From: Neurospora tetraspora
Lineage: Eukaryota; Ascomycota; Sordariomycetes; Sordariales; Sordariaceae
Reading direction: 5' to 3'
NCBI RefSeq assembly: GCF_033439725.1
Contig: NW_026944383.1
Span: 3,472,001 to 3,536,000 of the forward strand
DNA length: 64,000 nt
Shown: one piece after another, positions 47,914-60,375 of the stretch
Layout of the letters: every line of letters starts with the position of its first letter
Numbering within the stretch: position 1 is the stretch's first letter
The notes under the pieces: generated by a model
What the model was told of the DNA's origin: nothing
The model's input: the letters and a program-made list of their open reading frames with translations, nothing else
Database searches by the model: none
Translations under genes and position numbers: made by a program

Positions 47914-50444
47914 CTAGGCCATGACTCGAGGTTGCCAGTTTGGCTCATAAAGCTGACTGACATAGTAGTACTGGTCCTCGTACTCTTCTCTCGCCAACAC
48001 TCCTTCCCAATCTGATTCTGTTCCAGAAAAGAAAAAAAACATAGGTTAGCCGCCAACTCGCATCCGCCATGTGTCATTTGTTTGATGTTTGGGGCAAGGT
48101 ATGTAGGTATCTGCAGCATCATAAGGTTACAACTTACTTTGTTCAGCTACCAACTGCCGAGTCTCGCGCACGAATCGCATGGCGTCTTCGTCAAGCTCCG
48201 CCAGGCTTTGGAGATCTGGGTCCTTGCATTCTGCAGAGAATGGGTAGATCGCCCGGTTGCAATAGTGGAAGTAGGCGAGAAGCGTATTCGCTCCTGTTTT
48301 TGTTTCATCAGTCAATGACTCGCCTGTCAATTATGCATTGCATGGCCACATGACAAAATAACCACGAACAAGGAAACCCGAAACATTTGGTGGGCGGCGG
48401 CGGCCGCCCCAAAACAACGAAACAACACCGCAGAATAAGGGTTCTCGATTTGTCCGGCTCCGGGGGCAGGGACATTTGGGCAAGTAAGGTCGGTAGGCAG
48501 GTAAGTAACTCACCAATGTTGTACTCTCTGACGCTGTCTTCCCTGGCAAATCGTCTCCCCATGTTGTGCTTTTTGGCGTAATCTGCGTCGTGTTTGGTGA
48601 TGAGGGCGATGTTGTGTAACAGGATAAACGTCACCAGATACGTGGTAAGCCATGTTCTCTGCTTCTTCTCCTGGGTCATCTTCTGCAGCTCCTCCAGCGT
48701 GTCCCGGCGAAGCTGGGGCTGGACCTGGTGGATCAGGATGGAATCAATCTGCGCTCCCATGACCGGGGGCAGCGGGATCTTGCCGCACAAAGGGCTGTCC
48801 GGGTCATCGATGATATCCTGCGGCATGCCCAGCCTCTCCTCCCCGACGATCTCAAACGACTTGGTCGTCAGCCTTACTGACATCCAGAGATCGAGAGTGC
48901 TCTTAATCAGCCTGCGTTCGGTTTCGTGCGTGGATGAGCGCTTCATAACCTTAATGGCAAGAGAGTATGTACGTTGGAGGAGCCTTTCCTTGCGCAGCAG
49001 GTAGGTGCAGCAGTTTCCCAGGGCCCGCTTGATGTACTCGTTGAACGAGGTCTTGGCGGATTCCATGTCGACGATAGCAAAGGCCGGGACTCTGGCTCGC
49101 TTGACCTCGCCGTTCTTGGAAACCCACTTTCTGTATAGGCTGTCGCCAGGCTGCGGTTCGAACTGACGGACCTGGAGCTCGATCCATTTACCGGTATACC
49201 CTTCGGTGACTCTAATCGTCCTCACTTCCGAAGAGGCCCAGTTTCCGATGTCATCTACCACGCTGTCTTTCCAGCGCTCGGTCCATTTGTGGTCCTTGAC
49301 CTGGCCAGGCTTGAATAGCTTGACGTCCATGATCTTCCAACGTAGGCAGTTCAGCCGGTAGATCTTGGTGGTGTTGGCCGTAATCTTCTTGCATCCCAGG
49401 CAGGGTCCCTTTTCATCTTCAGGGTCGAGGTTGCACTACATAAAGCAGGGAATTGTGTTAGTATGGGGTGGTCCAATGACCTATACAACTGAAAGTGCTA
49501 CTGACCCGAATTCGCTGCATTCGGCACCTGATACAGCTTCCGATTTTTCTAGTGTGAGCTGTCTGTTCACGCTGGTCGTGGTTCTTGAAGGGGCCACGTC
49601 TGGCTGAGATGGTTCTTGAGTGGGGAAACATGTCAAATGCTGTTGGTCGCTGTTGCATTTCGTATCTCATCGAATCATTCTTCACGCCAAAAGCTTGCTC
49701 AGCCATATAACCTTGATGCATACCCGGCATACTTCCGGTCCGTCCATACACTGAAGAGTCAAGTTCAGCTGAATAGCTGCTTGACATGAGTGATGTAACT
49801 GTGGGACTCATAAGATGCGGCTGGGGCGGCCGAACCCCCGCACCCGTCACTGCTGCACGAGAGCTGTCAGGCGAACTATCGTAGTTAGCGATTGGCGAAG
49901 TGGTGGGATAAATCATCTCTTCTCTGGCTGCCAAAGGCTGCGTTCCCGTTAGTGGAGTAGGCTGAAGTGGCGGGTAACTGGCCAAGAAAGGATCCCCAAT
50001 TTCCGGATCACCACCACCTGCGAATAGTGATATCGGATCTAATGGCACAGATGTCGAGCTCATGGAGACTGTGGTGGTAGGTTGAAAGGATGCCACGCCA
50101 TCAACCATGGCTGGTCTGACACCGCCATACTCATGCTGTGTGGTAGGTGGGAGGGGTGAGTATTCTGGAGCCACGGTCAGTCTTGCTGGTTTACCGTCTC
50201 TACCAGCACCTGTAAACATACCTGAAGGGCCGATAAAGCTTGAGAATGGCTGGCACAAGTAATCCTGGAGGCAGCTTGCTAAAGGCCCGCTACTCCAACC
50301 TGACGGGAAACAGCCAGGCTCAGCGAAGGCAGTGAAAGGTTTGCGGGACCCATTGTTGGGATCATGATTTGATCGCCCGCTGGGTGGCGGCTTCTCCTGA
50401 CCCTCCTCATGTGCAGATGGATCGTCTGTATACGGTGTTGACAT
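47914..50444 (-). CDS. Zn2Cys6 fungal transcription factor
   Basis: Minus-strand exons 49506-50444, 48514-49435, 48138-48293 and 47914-48017 join in phase to 706 residues if the first in-frame ATG is used. The frame stays open upstream to 50795, where a splice acceptor (TTGTATAG) precedes a basic stretch (N-P-N-L-R-K-R-R-A-Y-C), so an unseen first exon may add about 117 residues. The zinc cluster is split by an intron: GSCIRCRMQRIR joins CNLDPEDEKGPCLGCKK, spacing C-x2-C-x6-C-x11-C-x2-C, with the last Cys 14 residues on (RLNC). LRWKIMDVKLFKPGQVKDHKW follows, typical of one large uncharacterised family of fungal regulators. The cluster lies centrally, after a Ser/Pro-rich region, and the C-terminus carries the helical YFHYCNRAIYPF segment. 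Targets unknown. Confidence 0.82.
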
Positions 50445-50795
50445 GGCGAGGGGTGGATCGAGACGTGGCCTCTTGTGGGCGTGGGACTGCAGCTTGGTGA
50501 GTTCCAGAAGAGTGCCAACTGGGACCTCGAGGCTTGGTGCGGCTTTCTCGAGCAACAGTTGTCGCTGTTCTGGACGATGCAAGTTCAACAGGTCATAAAG
50601 AGATACTGTGATCGTCACCTCGATGTTGGGGGCCTGCCTAAGTATATACTGATGGTTGACCGGCAAGTGGTTGTTGAGCGGCAGGGGTGGGGTCTCAAAA
50701 CACCCGGGCGAGGATCGATGAGGGAAGTCCTGGAGCACTGGCTCGGCAGGCGATTGCTCGGGGCAGTAAGCCCGGCGCTTCCTTAAATTAGGATT

Positions 50796-53700
50796 CTATA
50801 CAAGCATCATCAATTCACCGCACATCGGAAGAACAAAAAGAGCAGCTGAGAGGATGGGGCGCTCAAAGAGGAGATGCGTCAGGACCGGTGAGGGAGGCCA
50901 TGACAAGCATGGGGAATCGGGGAGGAGGGCTGGTGTAGGGGTATGGGTTGGATGACCCGGGAGAAGGAAAGGGTGTGGAGGTGTATGTATGTATGTGTGT
51001 GCGAATGTGATGGGGGAGTGTAAGATGGGAAAACACTTGACGGTCTAGCTAGCAGGCACAGAAGAGGATCAGACATGGAGATCTTCAGTCTGGGGCCATG
51101 CAGCCTGCCGCGAGCCGAGAAGAAAGAAACTGGGTCTCTTACCATGGTGGATGAATGAGACTGTGGAGGTATGTCTGACAGAACGAGAGACACGGGCAAA
51201 CGAGGATGGGTGGGTGTACTTTGTCGAAAGGTACCGCCGGGTGTACCGTATTAGGTAAGGTAGGGTAGTAGGTGGAATCGAAGCACGGTGGAAACAAATG
51301 ACATCCAGCACTACCTATAGCACCCCGGTACCGCAGCGTAGACTCCAAGCAGGCAAGGAGAAGGCCGCTTCAGTACCAAGGTGCACCTCGGGGACGTTGG
51401 GGAGTGAAATGAGGTTGCGGAGACCGGGCGTCCTCACAGGAGCGCCATCGCCCCGGAGAGAGCAGGCCGCAACGATGAATCAATGGAGAGCTGCAGACAG
51501 CGTGACCAAGAGGAGCGAGGAGTGCAGCTGCGGGTGTCAGAACCGGTAAACCCTTTGAAAGGTAGAATGAGGGAGGGGTGAGAGGAGAGAGGAAGGCAGA
51601 TGGTGAGGAGTGGAGGTGCCGGTGAGGAACCGGGAGGGTAAAGCAACCTTGAAGCGAGCTGTCTGTGGACGGTAGCACAGATTGCTCGCTCGAGTACCGC
51701 CAACCCAACGCCTGATTTGCCCGAGTAACCAAACGCTCTTCTTCCCCAGCTTTCTTTGGCCTACCACCACGAGCCCAGGTGCTGTCGCAAAAAGGCCAAT
51801 GTCTGCAGAGCTTGATAGACCGATGGAGGCGAGTGGCCAAGCCTGTGAGCCGACGACACCCAGACAAGGGACGTCCAGCAGACAGACACAGGTTTTCGGC
51901 AGCAAGATATGCAGCCAAAATCGCGCCGAACCGCTGTCCAGTTCCAGTAGTGGTTCGAGCGACGATGAAGGCGGAGGCAAAGTCCCGAAGTAAGCAGACG
52001 GGGTAAATCAGTGACCCCGCAGGCAGGTTGAACGATCTGACGACAGTAGATAGAGACGATGTCTGCGGTGGCCGTGAGGCGAATTGGCCGGTGAAGGCGC
52101 TATGCTGTGGTGTTCCAACCCAGAAACGGCTTGGCGGCAGGACGGTGAGGAACGAACGGAGACGTCAGAGAGGAATCGCCAACTGAGGTTTCGGGTATTA
52201 CCTCTACTGTGTCGGGTAGCAGGCAGTGGCAGATGGGAGGAAAGGTACTTGGGCGGAACCTTTTTGGCGCCCAGGGCGGCTTGTCTCACGGGCGCAGACC
52301 GAGCTGGATCCCCAGGCGTATTCGCAATGTCGTCCGGTGGAGAACCAAGAGTCGGCGGCGGGGGGTTTTCCAGGTTGAATGGACGCCTTCGTCTCGTAGT
52401 GGCAGCGAGGGATGAAATCGGTGAAGGTTTGTAGGAGATGAAGGGGAGAAGAGAGATTCACCGGTCGTGGGGAAGACGCGAGCTGACCACGTTTTTCTGG
52501 CGCTCGGCAGAACCAACCTGCTTCCCGGCACGACCTACGGTACGGGATAGGCAAGATCCGTGGGACAGCTTAGATGACCCCGGGCTGGGGCCTATCTACA
52601 GTAAAAAGAGAGATAGTCGGTAGATGGGATTGGAAGGAAAGGGAAACCGGAGTCGAGCGGAATAAGGCCCTCCATGGAAGGCAAGCCGGCGCCCATGTTC
52701 CAGGTTGCGCAAAGGCCGTTGGACGTTGCAAAGAGCAAGGTCTGTATGGGGTAAGGCACCATGGGCACCGACAGTCCGACGCTACCTCTAGGTAGCAACG
52801 AGCCCAGGGTCCTGGACTTGACGATGTGGCTCTCGGACACTTTGTTCCCCCATCCATCCAGTCTCTCTCACCACTCACTCCAACAGAAGCCCGCCCATCC
52901 TCTAGCCTCCTGCGCGTCTGTCGCACAAAGTAGGATCGCCTCCCCGTTCTAGGACGACCATTTTCCGAGGACTGTCTCCGGTGGCTGTAGCCGTTGGGGT
53001 CTCGGTCTTGCACACTTCTCCGGACACCAAATTCCCACAAGGGCCGGAGGCTGAGAGGCATATATGAGAGGCGTTATATGCCTTATCTTTGCAACGTCCA
53101 TCTGACGGAGCACAAAAGAAACCCCAGCATGTGGTTTAGGTACCCGATCGCGAAAGAGCCTCGAGATGACTTTTTTTGCAAACGATCAACAGGTGTGTCA
53201 TGGCACCCCCCTGGCAGGCCAAGGGTGGTTACTAGGGATCACCTCAACGCTAGCTTCATGCAGGAAACAGGATGTCTTGCACCAGAATCTCTCAGGAATG
53301 TTCCCTTCCAGGCCTTTCTAGCCAGGGCACAGCGGGCCAAGATTGAGGATTCAGTAACGTGTAGTCTTTGGAATGTTTCTATGCGTCCGAGCACTACGCC
53401 AGGCGATATATCGGCCATATTCCAGTTTTCGTCGACGAGGAGGATAAGATGATAGCGCTTGAGAAGGAGATTGTCGGATCCTGCCGAGAGATTTCTTGGA
53501 GGTGATATGGGTAGATAATGCTTGAACAGCTGACTGACCACTTGGAAATCGGTTTGGAATAGCATCCTCGATCTGTCATTCGTCACACACAAGGTGAGTC
53601 GCATCGCATCACCTGCATAACCAGTCGTCGTCGCCCAAATATCTGAGCACCGGCAGGCAACCCCGTATCGCCGTGATATAATATGTCGTGCTTACTATAG

Positions 53701-56700
53701 GACAAGGTTGTCAAGCGCGAGGCCGTGGGCATGGATAAAGAAAGGCTGGGGAGCCACAAACCCGTCGATTCCGAGCCCTTTGCACACTCGCCATGCGACT
53801 CCTCACATTATCAAATGTGAAGTTATCTATCCCTGTTATCGTCACCACTTGGCCGGCGGTGGGATACGGGCATACGGCACACTGGCTCGGAGTTGGCGAT
53901 GGGTAAAAGTTGAAGCAATCCAACATGCCACATTCCCATGTAAACTTATCGGATGACTGGATGCAGGGGCAAATGAGTGTAATGTGTTTGGCATGGTGGT
54001 ATCATCGAGCCCCAGGCCGGCCTGACATGCGTCTGGCAGGAGATGAATTTGCTGACTTTACTGCCTGGCCGCCTGGCTACCATGACGCACGGACAGTCGA
54101 TCATATCCGGATGGTAGATGGTGATTCTATGTTGTTAGGGACAGATCGTCGGAAATCAAGAGCAAACGAAGTGGTTCGCATTGGCGACGGGAAGGATTGT
54201 TCCTTTTGATGAAGTCAATGGCAGAAATGCTCGGTAGGAACCTTGATGACCGAGCCCAGTAAGGCGGCCGTCCGGGCTTTGCTCAATTTCTATCCCGCGT
54301 TTGGTGGAGTCGAAACAGTCAAATATGTATCCACTTTTTGCCGGCTCCCAAGCCTACGGGCAACAGTAGGAGCGGGACATGCATGGTTGCCTGCCCAGCT
54401 GTCGGATGCGGGGCACAATGCGGGGAGAAAACGGGGCGGGCAGTATCCGATACATACTCACGTGGCAGCCGAACCCCCGACCACGACCACTCTTCTGTCC
54501 AAAAAGAGTGGGATTTTTTATTTCATCCTCACTTCCTTCCAACTGCCAGAACCGCTTCCAACAGGACTGGAGCATCCAACCGACCCCTTCGCACTGGTTG
54601 ATCAGCATAAAGTCGCGGGAAGTGTGGTTGTAAAGTGAAAGTGCCCCTCTTCGTTGAACCGGCTTGTCGGGTTTCCTACCGAGTCCCCGCAGTCTTCACC
54701 TTGATTCGACATCAGACTCCTTCAACAACCTACGCATTTCGATAACCCAGGGCTTGCGGCCTCGTCAAGACAACATTTCCTTCGCTTTTCGGCCCTTCCA
54801 TCTTTTTGACAATTTTTGCAACGTTGTCTATCATACGACCACATCGCAGTTTCCACGGCCAACGTAGCGTTCGTTGTCCCGTGGTCCTGGACGGTTAGGA
54901 GCCTGAACTATTATCGGATCGAGGAATGAAGTCATCACACACAAAGCACACCGTTGGCAAATGAGTGCACGTACAGTGCTCTTCGCTAACGCATCCCATT
55001 CTGTTTTCGTCTCTTTCAAGGCCCGTCCGTTCGACGCATTGGTTGTTGTTCCCACCCCGATGCTTAGACTCGTTTCACCTGCCTCCGGTCTGTCTTGGTC
55101 GATCTTACCGTCAGACCGGTTTGGAGTTGAAGGAGAGTGGGAGCTCGTATGAGGATATGGGTCAATGGTGTTCTGTGGGGTCCATTGACTCTGTTTCGAT
55201 GAGCCGTTGGCAGCTACACATCTGGCACCTCGATATGTGACAGGTCGATTCTCACCACCAAGGGCAGATGAAGTGATATCACGGATCAAGTCTCGTGATA
55301 CGCTCTGCCGCTGCATGTGAGAGCATACTGGACGACATTGGCCAGTTGAGATCGTGGTTTCCGTCGATTCCAGACACATCCAGTGGGAATTTGCTTGAAC
55401 GGTACGGCGGAGATAAACGTCTTTCAGAAACCAAAATAAGGGACATATTACGTAAGAGGGTGGTTACACATCTCATATTTACTAACCAACTGAGCCAAGT
55501 GTTTCCAAAGTAGCGATTTACGACCGCTGCAATACCACCAAGCTCCCAGGCCCACGTGTTCGTCAGGGCGGACCAGAGCCTCTAGCTGAAAAAAACCCCA
55601 TGTACGAGGAGAAGCTACTGTTTAGTAAGTCGGATGGACGTAGAGGTCGGTTTCAGCTACATTTCGCTCAAGCTCATGGGCTGTGAGAGAACCACCACCG
55701 GACAGTGACGACAAATGTGGTGCCTTTCTGCCACCTGATGGACATCGTTTGTGAAAGGCCGGCCACAAACCAACCACTGTCAAGACAACGCTTGACAGAA
55801 ACCCCGATCTGCTCCTGCAGTGTAGTCTGACCACGAGTTTCAGAGATGCTGCTAATAGTTTGGAACATATGCCTTTGTCGCTGGACAATACTCACATCAT
55901 TCCTTCTTCCCCAAATAGGGGGCCCAGATTTTCCATGACGACAACGAACTCCTCTTGTTCTTGGGGTATTGTGTGCAAGATCTTGCGAGGTGAGTTTCAT
56001 TTGCTCTGGAGACTCAAACAGTGACTGCGACTGAGGGAAAGTCCAATGGGGTGGCTCAGGAAGAAACCTTCTAACGTCTTTCACACAAGATAGGACAGGT
56101 CTTGGTAAGGTCGGGCCACTCAACATGCTTTCGAAACAGATTGTGAACCTTCTCGTCTCAGCGAGCCCTACAACCTCTACGCCTTCCAGAAAGAGACGGG
56201 AGATAGCATCAAGTGATGCTATACTCATAGACCGCATTCGATCAGGACATCTGCCTTTCTTCGACTCAAACAAAGACGCTACTTGTCCCTAGAGATTCTG
56301 TCATTCACGAAGAGTGCCCCAAATCATGATGACACAACGTGGGAAGCGTCAATCACTTCATGTAGAAAGAACCGCGGCACGCGCACCAACACTGTCGGGT
56401 ACTCTCATTGAGCAAGCTATGGCGCTCTGGGCTCCCCGAATGGCTTCATAGGGCGAACCTCAGATGAGGATAGACCTCGAGTCTAGCAATCGGTGTGTGC
56501 CAAGCACCCATTTTGGTGTTCACTGCTTAAGTCGCCAAGTGCCATATTGCTTTGTTGTTTTAGTACGATTGCCCATTGCACGTCATCACTAGGTGAGCCG
56601 AAAATATGTCCAGGTCAGCCGATGAAAACGAATGGCCGCAACGACATGGCATCAGAAGGCCAGCTTGATCCGCGAGCAAGCTGTCAACATGGTAGCCAGC

Positions 56701-57734
56701 AACACAATCAGCGACAACTGTTCTGCCATCTTTGTCCATTCTGGGATACTCCTGCATGGTTTCCACCGTCGCAAACACTCGGTGAGGTTTCGGGCGGGTC
56801 GAGGACTTGCCACGAGTCTTTCTGACGGTCCACATCTCATGTCCGCTATGCAGCGCAGCTGGCTATTGACGGATATGAGCCTCGATGGTGAGACTACAAC
56901 AACTAAGGCAACTGAACTGGCTCCCTCGTCATACCGTGCTGGGTGAAATTCCAGAGGAGGCACGCTTACATTTTGCAGTATTTATACCTTGCGAGGTCGG
57001 GAACGTTGAGAGTTCCGTCTCCGTCAATCGGGCTGGCTTGAACTACAACTCCGGCTCAACCAGGTGAACACCGGCCGCACCTTCCTCCGACAGCCAGACC
57101 CGACCTCATCTGACACCCACTACTACTCGAACAATAGGCAAGTGCTTTCTTCCCGTCGACTTCATGTGTCCTCTCTTCTTTCCTCCTCTTAAGTGACAGT
57201 GACGTGTCTCGCGCCTTCTTCGCCGGGCTTTGAGGCTTCAAACAATGCTCTTTTCTGCTTGGATGTCATCGTTTCATGACAGTGACATTCATTGACCTGA
57301 ATTGTTCTGTCAAAAAACTGGAAGACATCGAATATGGGCTAACCAGCTGAATCAGTCTCCTTTCCAGCCTCTTCGTGTCGCTGTCATTTTGCAGATTGGC
57401 GTCGAGTCACCTCTGCATTGATAACTGTGGCTGCCCATCCATCGAGGTTACCCTACCCACTTTCTCGGCTCTCTTGCGTAGTCAGAGTCCAAAGTAGCCG
57501 CGATCAACTACCCGTAGTTGCGCAGTCAGCTCCGGTTGTTGGCCAAGGGCACATCAATAGACGCTTGCTCATCGCCGGCAAATCCCCTACAGTTAGTATA
57601 TCCATCAGGTGCTTCCACCTCAGTGTTCAAAGTGCTAACGTAAGACTTAAGTAATAGTGTCCACGACCATCAGAGTTTGAGCAGTTTTTTTCCCCACTAT
57701 TCGGCGAGACTTCCTCGGACGTCACCAAGACACA
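50796..57734. other. very long intergenic region
   Basis: About 6.9 kb without a supportable gene. Its left part must contain the leader and promoter of the zinc-cluster gene and perhaps its first exon; its right part holds the promoter of the kinase-like gene. Minus-strand frames of 90-200 codons cluster between 54831 and 56963 but show no domain and could not be joined by convincing splice sites. A TATG-type simple repeat occurs near 50980-51000. Confidence 0.45.
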
Positions 57735-59603
57735 ATGAAGCTCACTTCAGCCTCTATCCATAACGTTATCCACCCGACAGCTGCCTTTTCACCGAGCGTT
57801 CCAAAGCCATCAAGCCCTCCTTCCGCCGAGCCGGAATCTCAGTCATGGCTCCACTCCCAACTTAACCCCAAAAATCGAATCGACAGTCTTGAACCACCAG
57901 CAAACCCCCTCTGGAGAATCGACGGGTGTACCGGCCAAGGAACACAGTTTTACGCATTGCCTCTGTTCTTAGGGTACCATGTCCCGCCCCTTCGATTTGA
58001 TGTGTTCCTCCCTCAGGAAGCGGGAAACTGCCAACTGCTACGGGACCTGCTCGACCTGGATGCCGCTTTCCATACCAAAGATGCCATCCGGGTACAGAGG
58101 CTTGGAATCTCGCGCCATATCCTGCGAACACTGCAAGCATGGACCCAGTCAAGTCAGCAGGGTGACAACAAGCATAGATTTGCTGAGATGTATATGAACT
58201 TGCCCTTTGGATCCCGAATCATCTTCGAGAATCTCGAGTTCGATATCCGTAACATCAAAATTACTATTGCCCAAACGTTCCACCTCGAAGGACAGCTGCT
58301 TGGGCTTTCGAAGCTCGGGGCCCAACTTGGTCTGCCTCAGCATAGCCTTCCGGAGCCGATAGACATCTTCAGGCTCCGCATTGTGCGCCAACTGACCGAG
58401 AGCGTGTGCCTTGTTCGCATGGGAGATAATGATAATGATGATGGGAAGGCCACGGCCACAGACGCCGCCAACGGAACAGGGGCGAAGGAGAAGCTCTGGA
58501 TCTTGAAGGCCTTGACCAGCGGCACCAAATACCTTTACACCGAACTGCGTAATTTGCTGCAGATGCCACCCCATCCGCACGCCATCTCACGTCCGGTCCG
58601 TCTTGTGACCAAGCAGTGCCAGTTCGGAGGAAAGAACGCAGTTGTCGGGTTCATGATACCGTATCATCCTGCCGGGGGCCTCAGAGATACCCTGCCGCTC
58701 CTCCGCATCCACGGACAACTTGCGCTCAAGGACCAACTCAAGTGGGCTATCCAGCTGGCTCAGGGTCTGTTGCACATCAGTGAACAAGGCCAGATGTACT
58801 ATCCCGATCTCCGTCTCGACAACATCCTCCTCTCCGAGGCCGGAGACATCATCATGGTAGACTTCGAACAGCGTGGACTGTGGTGCGAGTTTGGCGCACC
58901 CGAGGTAAACGCCTTGGAGTACGTGCGCATCCTGGCCAGCGACAGCTTACTCGAAGACAATGATCCGGATCTCTCCATACCCGAGGACGTCACAGAGAAA
59001 TACGCCGCTTTGCTCGCACGGGAGATGCCAGACTGGGAAGCTCTAGAGACCTGCGAGAATTACAGTCAACGGCCGGAAAGCTACACCAGCTTCAACATCG
59101 CGTGGCTATGCCTTTCCAAAACTGAACAGGAGGCGGCCGTGGTGTACATGCTGGGCCGAGTCCTCTGGTGCATCTTCGAAGGCCAGAGTGGGCCAGACAA
59201 GGCTGCTTTCTGGCAGTCCTATGCTCGCGAGCCGGACTTGCAGTTTCCTGAGATGAGATATACCCCTTCTGAGCTGAGAAGCTTGATAGATGAGTGTACG
59301 AAGGGTCGCAGGGAGGTTTTGTCGAGTCTGGTCACGCGGCGTGGCAGTAAAGTGGTCTTGTTGCGCGAGAAAGACACTCAAGGGTCTGCCACTGATAATG
59401 AGGAGGAAGCAGAAAGCCAGGTTCTTCAAGTGGCAAAAGACTGGTGGACCGCAGAGGTCAAAGCTGCGGAAGACTTTCTGCAGATGCGACATGAGATGAA
59501 GGAGCGTGGTAAGTGGGACGAGAACTACTTTGGTCGACCGAGTCTCAGGGAGGTCATCAACCGTCTTGAAGATTTTCAGAGACGAAGTGTCTGCCATGAG
59601 TAG
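57735..59603 (+). CDS. fungal protein kinase-like protein with altered DFG motif
   Basis: Intronless, 622 residues. The N-terminal 225 residues show no family I recognise. A kinase-like domain begins near 225: LWILKAL supplies a candidate ATP-binding Lys (about 258), YTELRNLL a candidate helix-C Glu, VVGFMIPYHPAGGLRD the hinge, and the catalytic loop is YYPDLRLDNILL (Asp358, Asn363), so the usual H-R-D is Y-P-D. The metal-binding motif is V-D-F-E (Asp376) instead of D-F-G. The substrate lobe is short, ending in VVYMLGRVLWCIFEG. A Glu-rich linker and C-terminal helices follow. Key Lys, Asp, Asn and Asp are kept, so weak activity is possible, but a pseudokinase is equally likely. Such proteins are expanded in filamentous fungi, with unknown function. 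No Gly-rich loop is evident. Confidence 0.7.
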   Translation: MKLTSASIHNVIHPTAAFSPSVPKPSSPPSAEPESQSWLHSQLNPKNRIDSLEPPANPLWRIDGCTGQGTQFYALPLFLGYHVPPLRFDVFLPQEAGNCQLLRDLLDLDAAFHTKDAIRVQRLGISRHILRTLQAWTQSSQQGDNKHRFAEMYMNLPFGSRIIFENLEFDIRNIKITIAQTFHLEGQLLGLSKLGAQLGLPQHSLPEPIDIFRLRIVRQLTESVCLVRMGDNDNDDGKATATDAANGTGAKEKLWILKALTSGTKYLYTELRNLLQMPPHPHAISRPVRLVTKQCQFGGKNAVVGFMIPYHPAGGLRDTLPLLRIHGQLALKDQLKWAIQLAQGLLHISEQGQMYYPDLRLDNILLSEAGDIIMVDFEQRGLWCEFGAPEVNALEYVRILASDSLLEDNDPDLSIPEDVTEKYAALLAREMPDWEALETCENYSQRPESYTSFNIAWLCLSKTEQEAAVVYMLGRVLWCIFEGQSGPDKAAFWQSYAREPDLQFPEMRYTPSELRSLIDECTKGRREVLSSLVTRRGSKVVLLREKDTQGSATDNEEEAESQVLQVAKDWWTAEVKAAEDFLQMRHEMKERGKWDENYFGRPSLREVINRLEDFQRRSVCHE

Positions 59604-60336
59604 GTATGTAGTTTGGTCGACGAATCGCAAGGTTTCACATCCGCCTTCGGATCTTTTCAAGATTTTCTTTCTGGCGTGGATTTTCCATCCTGTCTATGCT
59701 GCTACATAGTCAGTTTTATTCTTAAATCTTCAAATGTCTATAAGTGATTGTTTTAGCTATATGGATTCGCCCCCCTGTGAACACCTCTTGGATAAGAAAC
59801 GATTCTCAAATGAACCAGTATCTACTGTAGGCACTTCCCGTGAAAGTTAACATCTAGTATCCAGGATTTTCTCTCATCCGTCGGACTCTACTCAGGATCG
59901 ATAAGGCCAATCCACCCCTGTTTCTTCGTTTAGTTCCTCACTGTTCTTTCCTTCTCAAGTACCTAGCTACACCATTCATCAGGCCCCGTCTAGTCAGTAA
60001 CATTTGATAAGCAAAATACACCCTTCATCAATCTCACAGTGTCCATCTTCGATATTCCCCTTTTCTGCTTCATGTTGAGTTTTCCCCCTCACTGACTTCC
60101 TCACCAATCGCGTCCAACTCCCTCCCCGCTCCGCTAGCCATCAGATGTTTTTTTCTGCCAATCTATATTGACTGAAGGTACCTTACCTCTGGGTATACTC
60201 ACAACTCAACTGCTGAAAACTAGACAGAAGCTACTTACCTACCTCTCCCCCTAGACTAGTCATTGACTTCCGCCTCGGCTCAACACCAGCAATTACCATA
60301 CCATGTACATGTGCACTTACTGTGTTGCTGCTTTCG

Positions 60337-60375
<39 letters not shown>

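Noticed and set aside
54243-54638. 131-codon plus-strand frame
   Set aside because: No recognisable family, no splice partners, overlapped by open frames on both strands.
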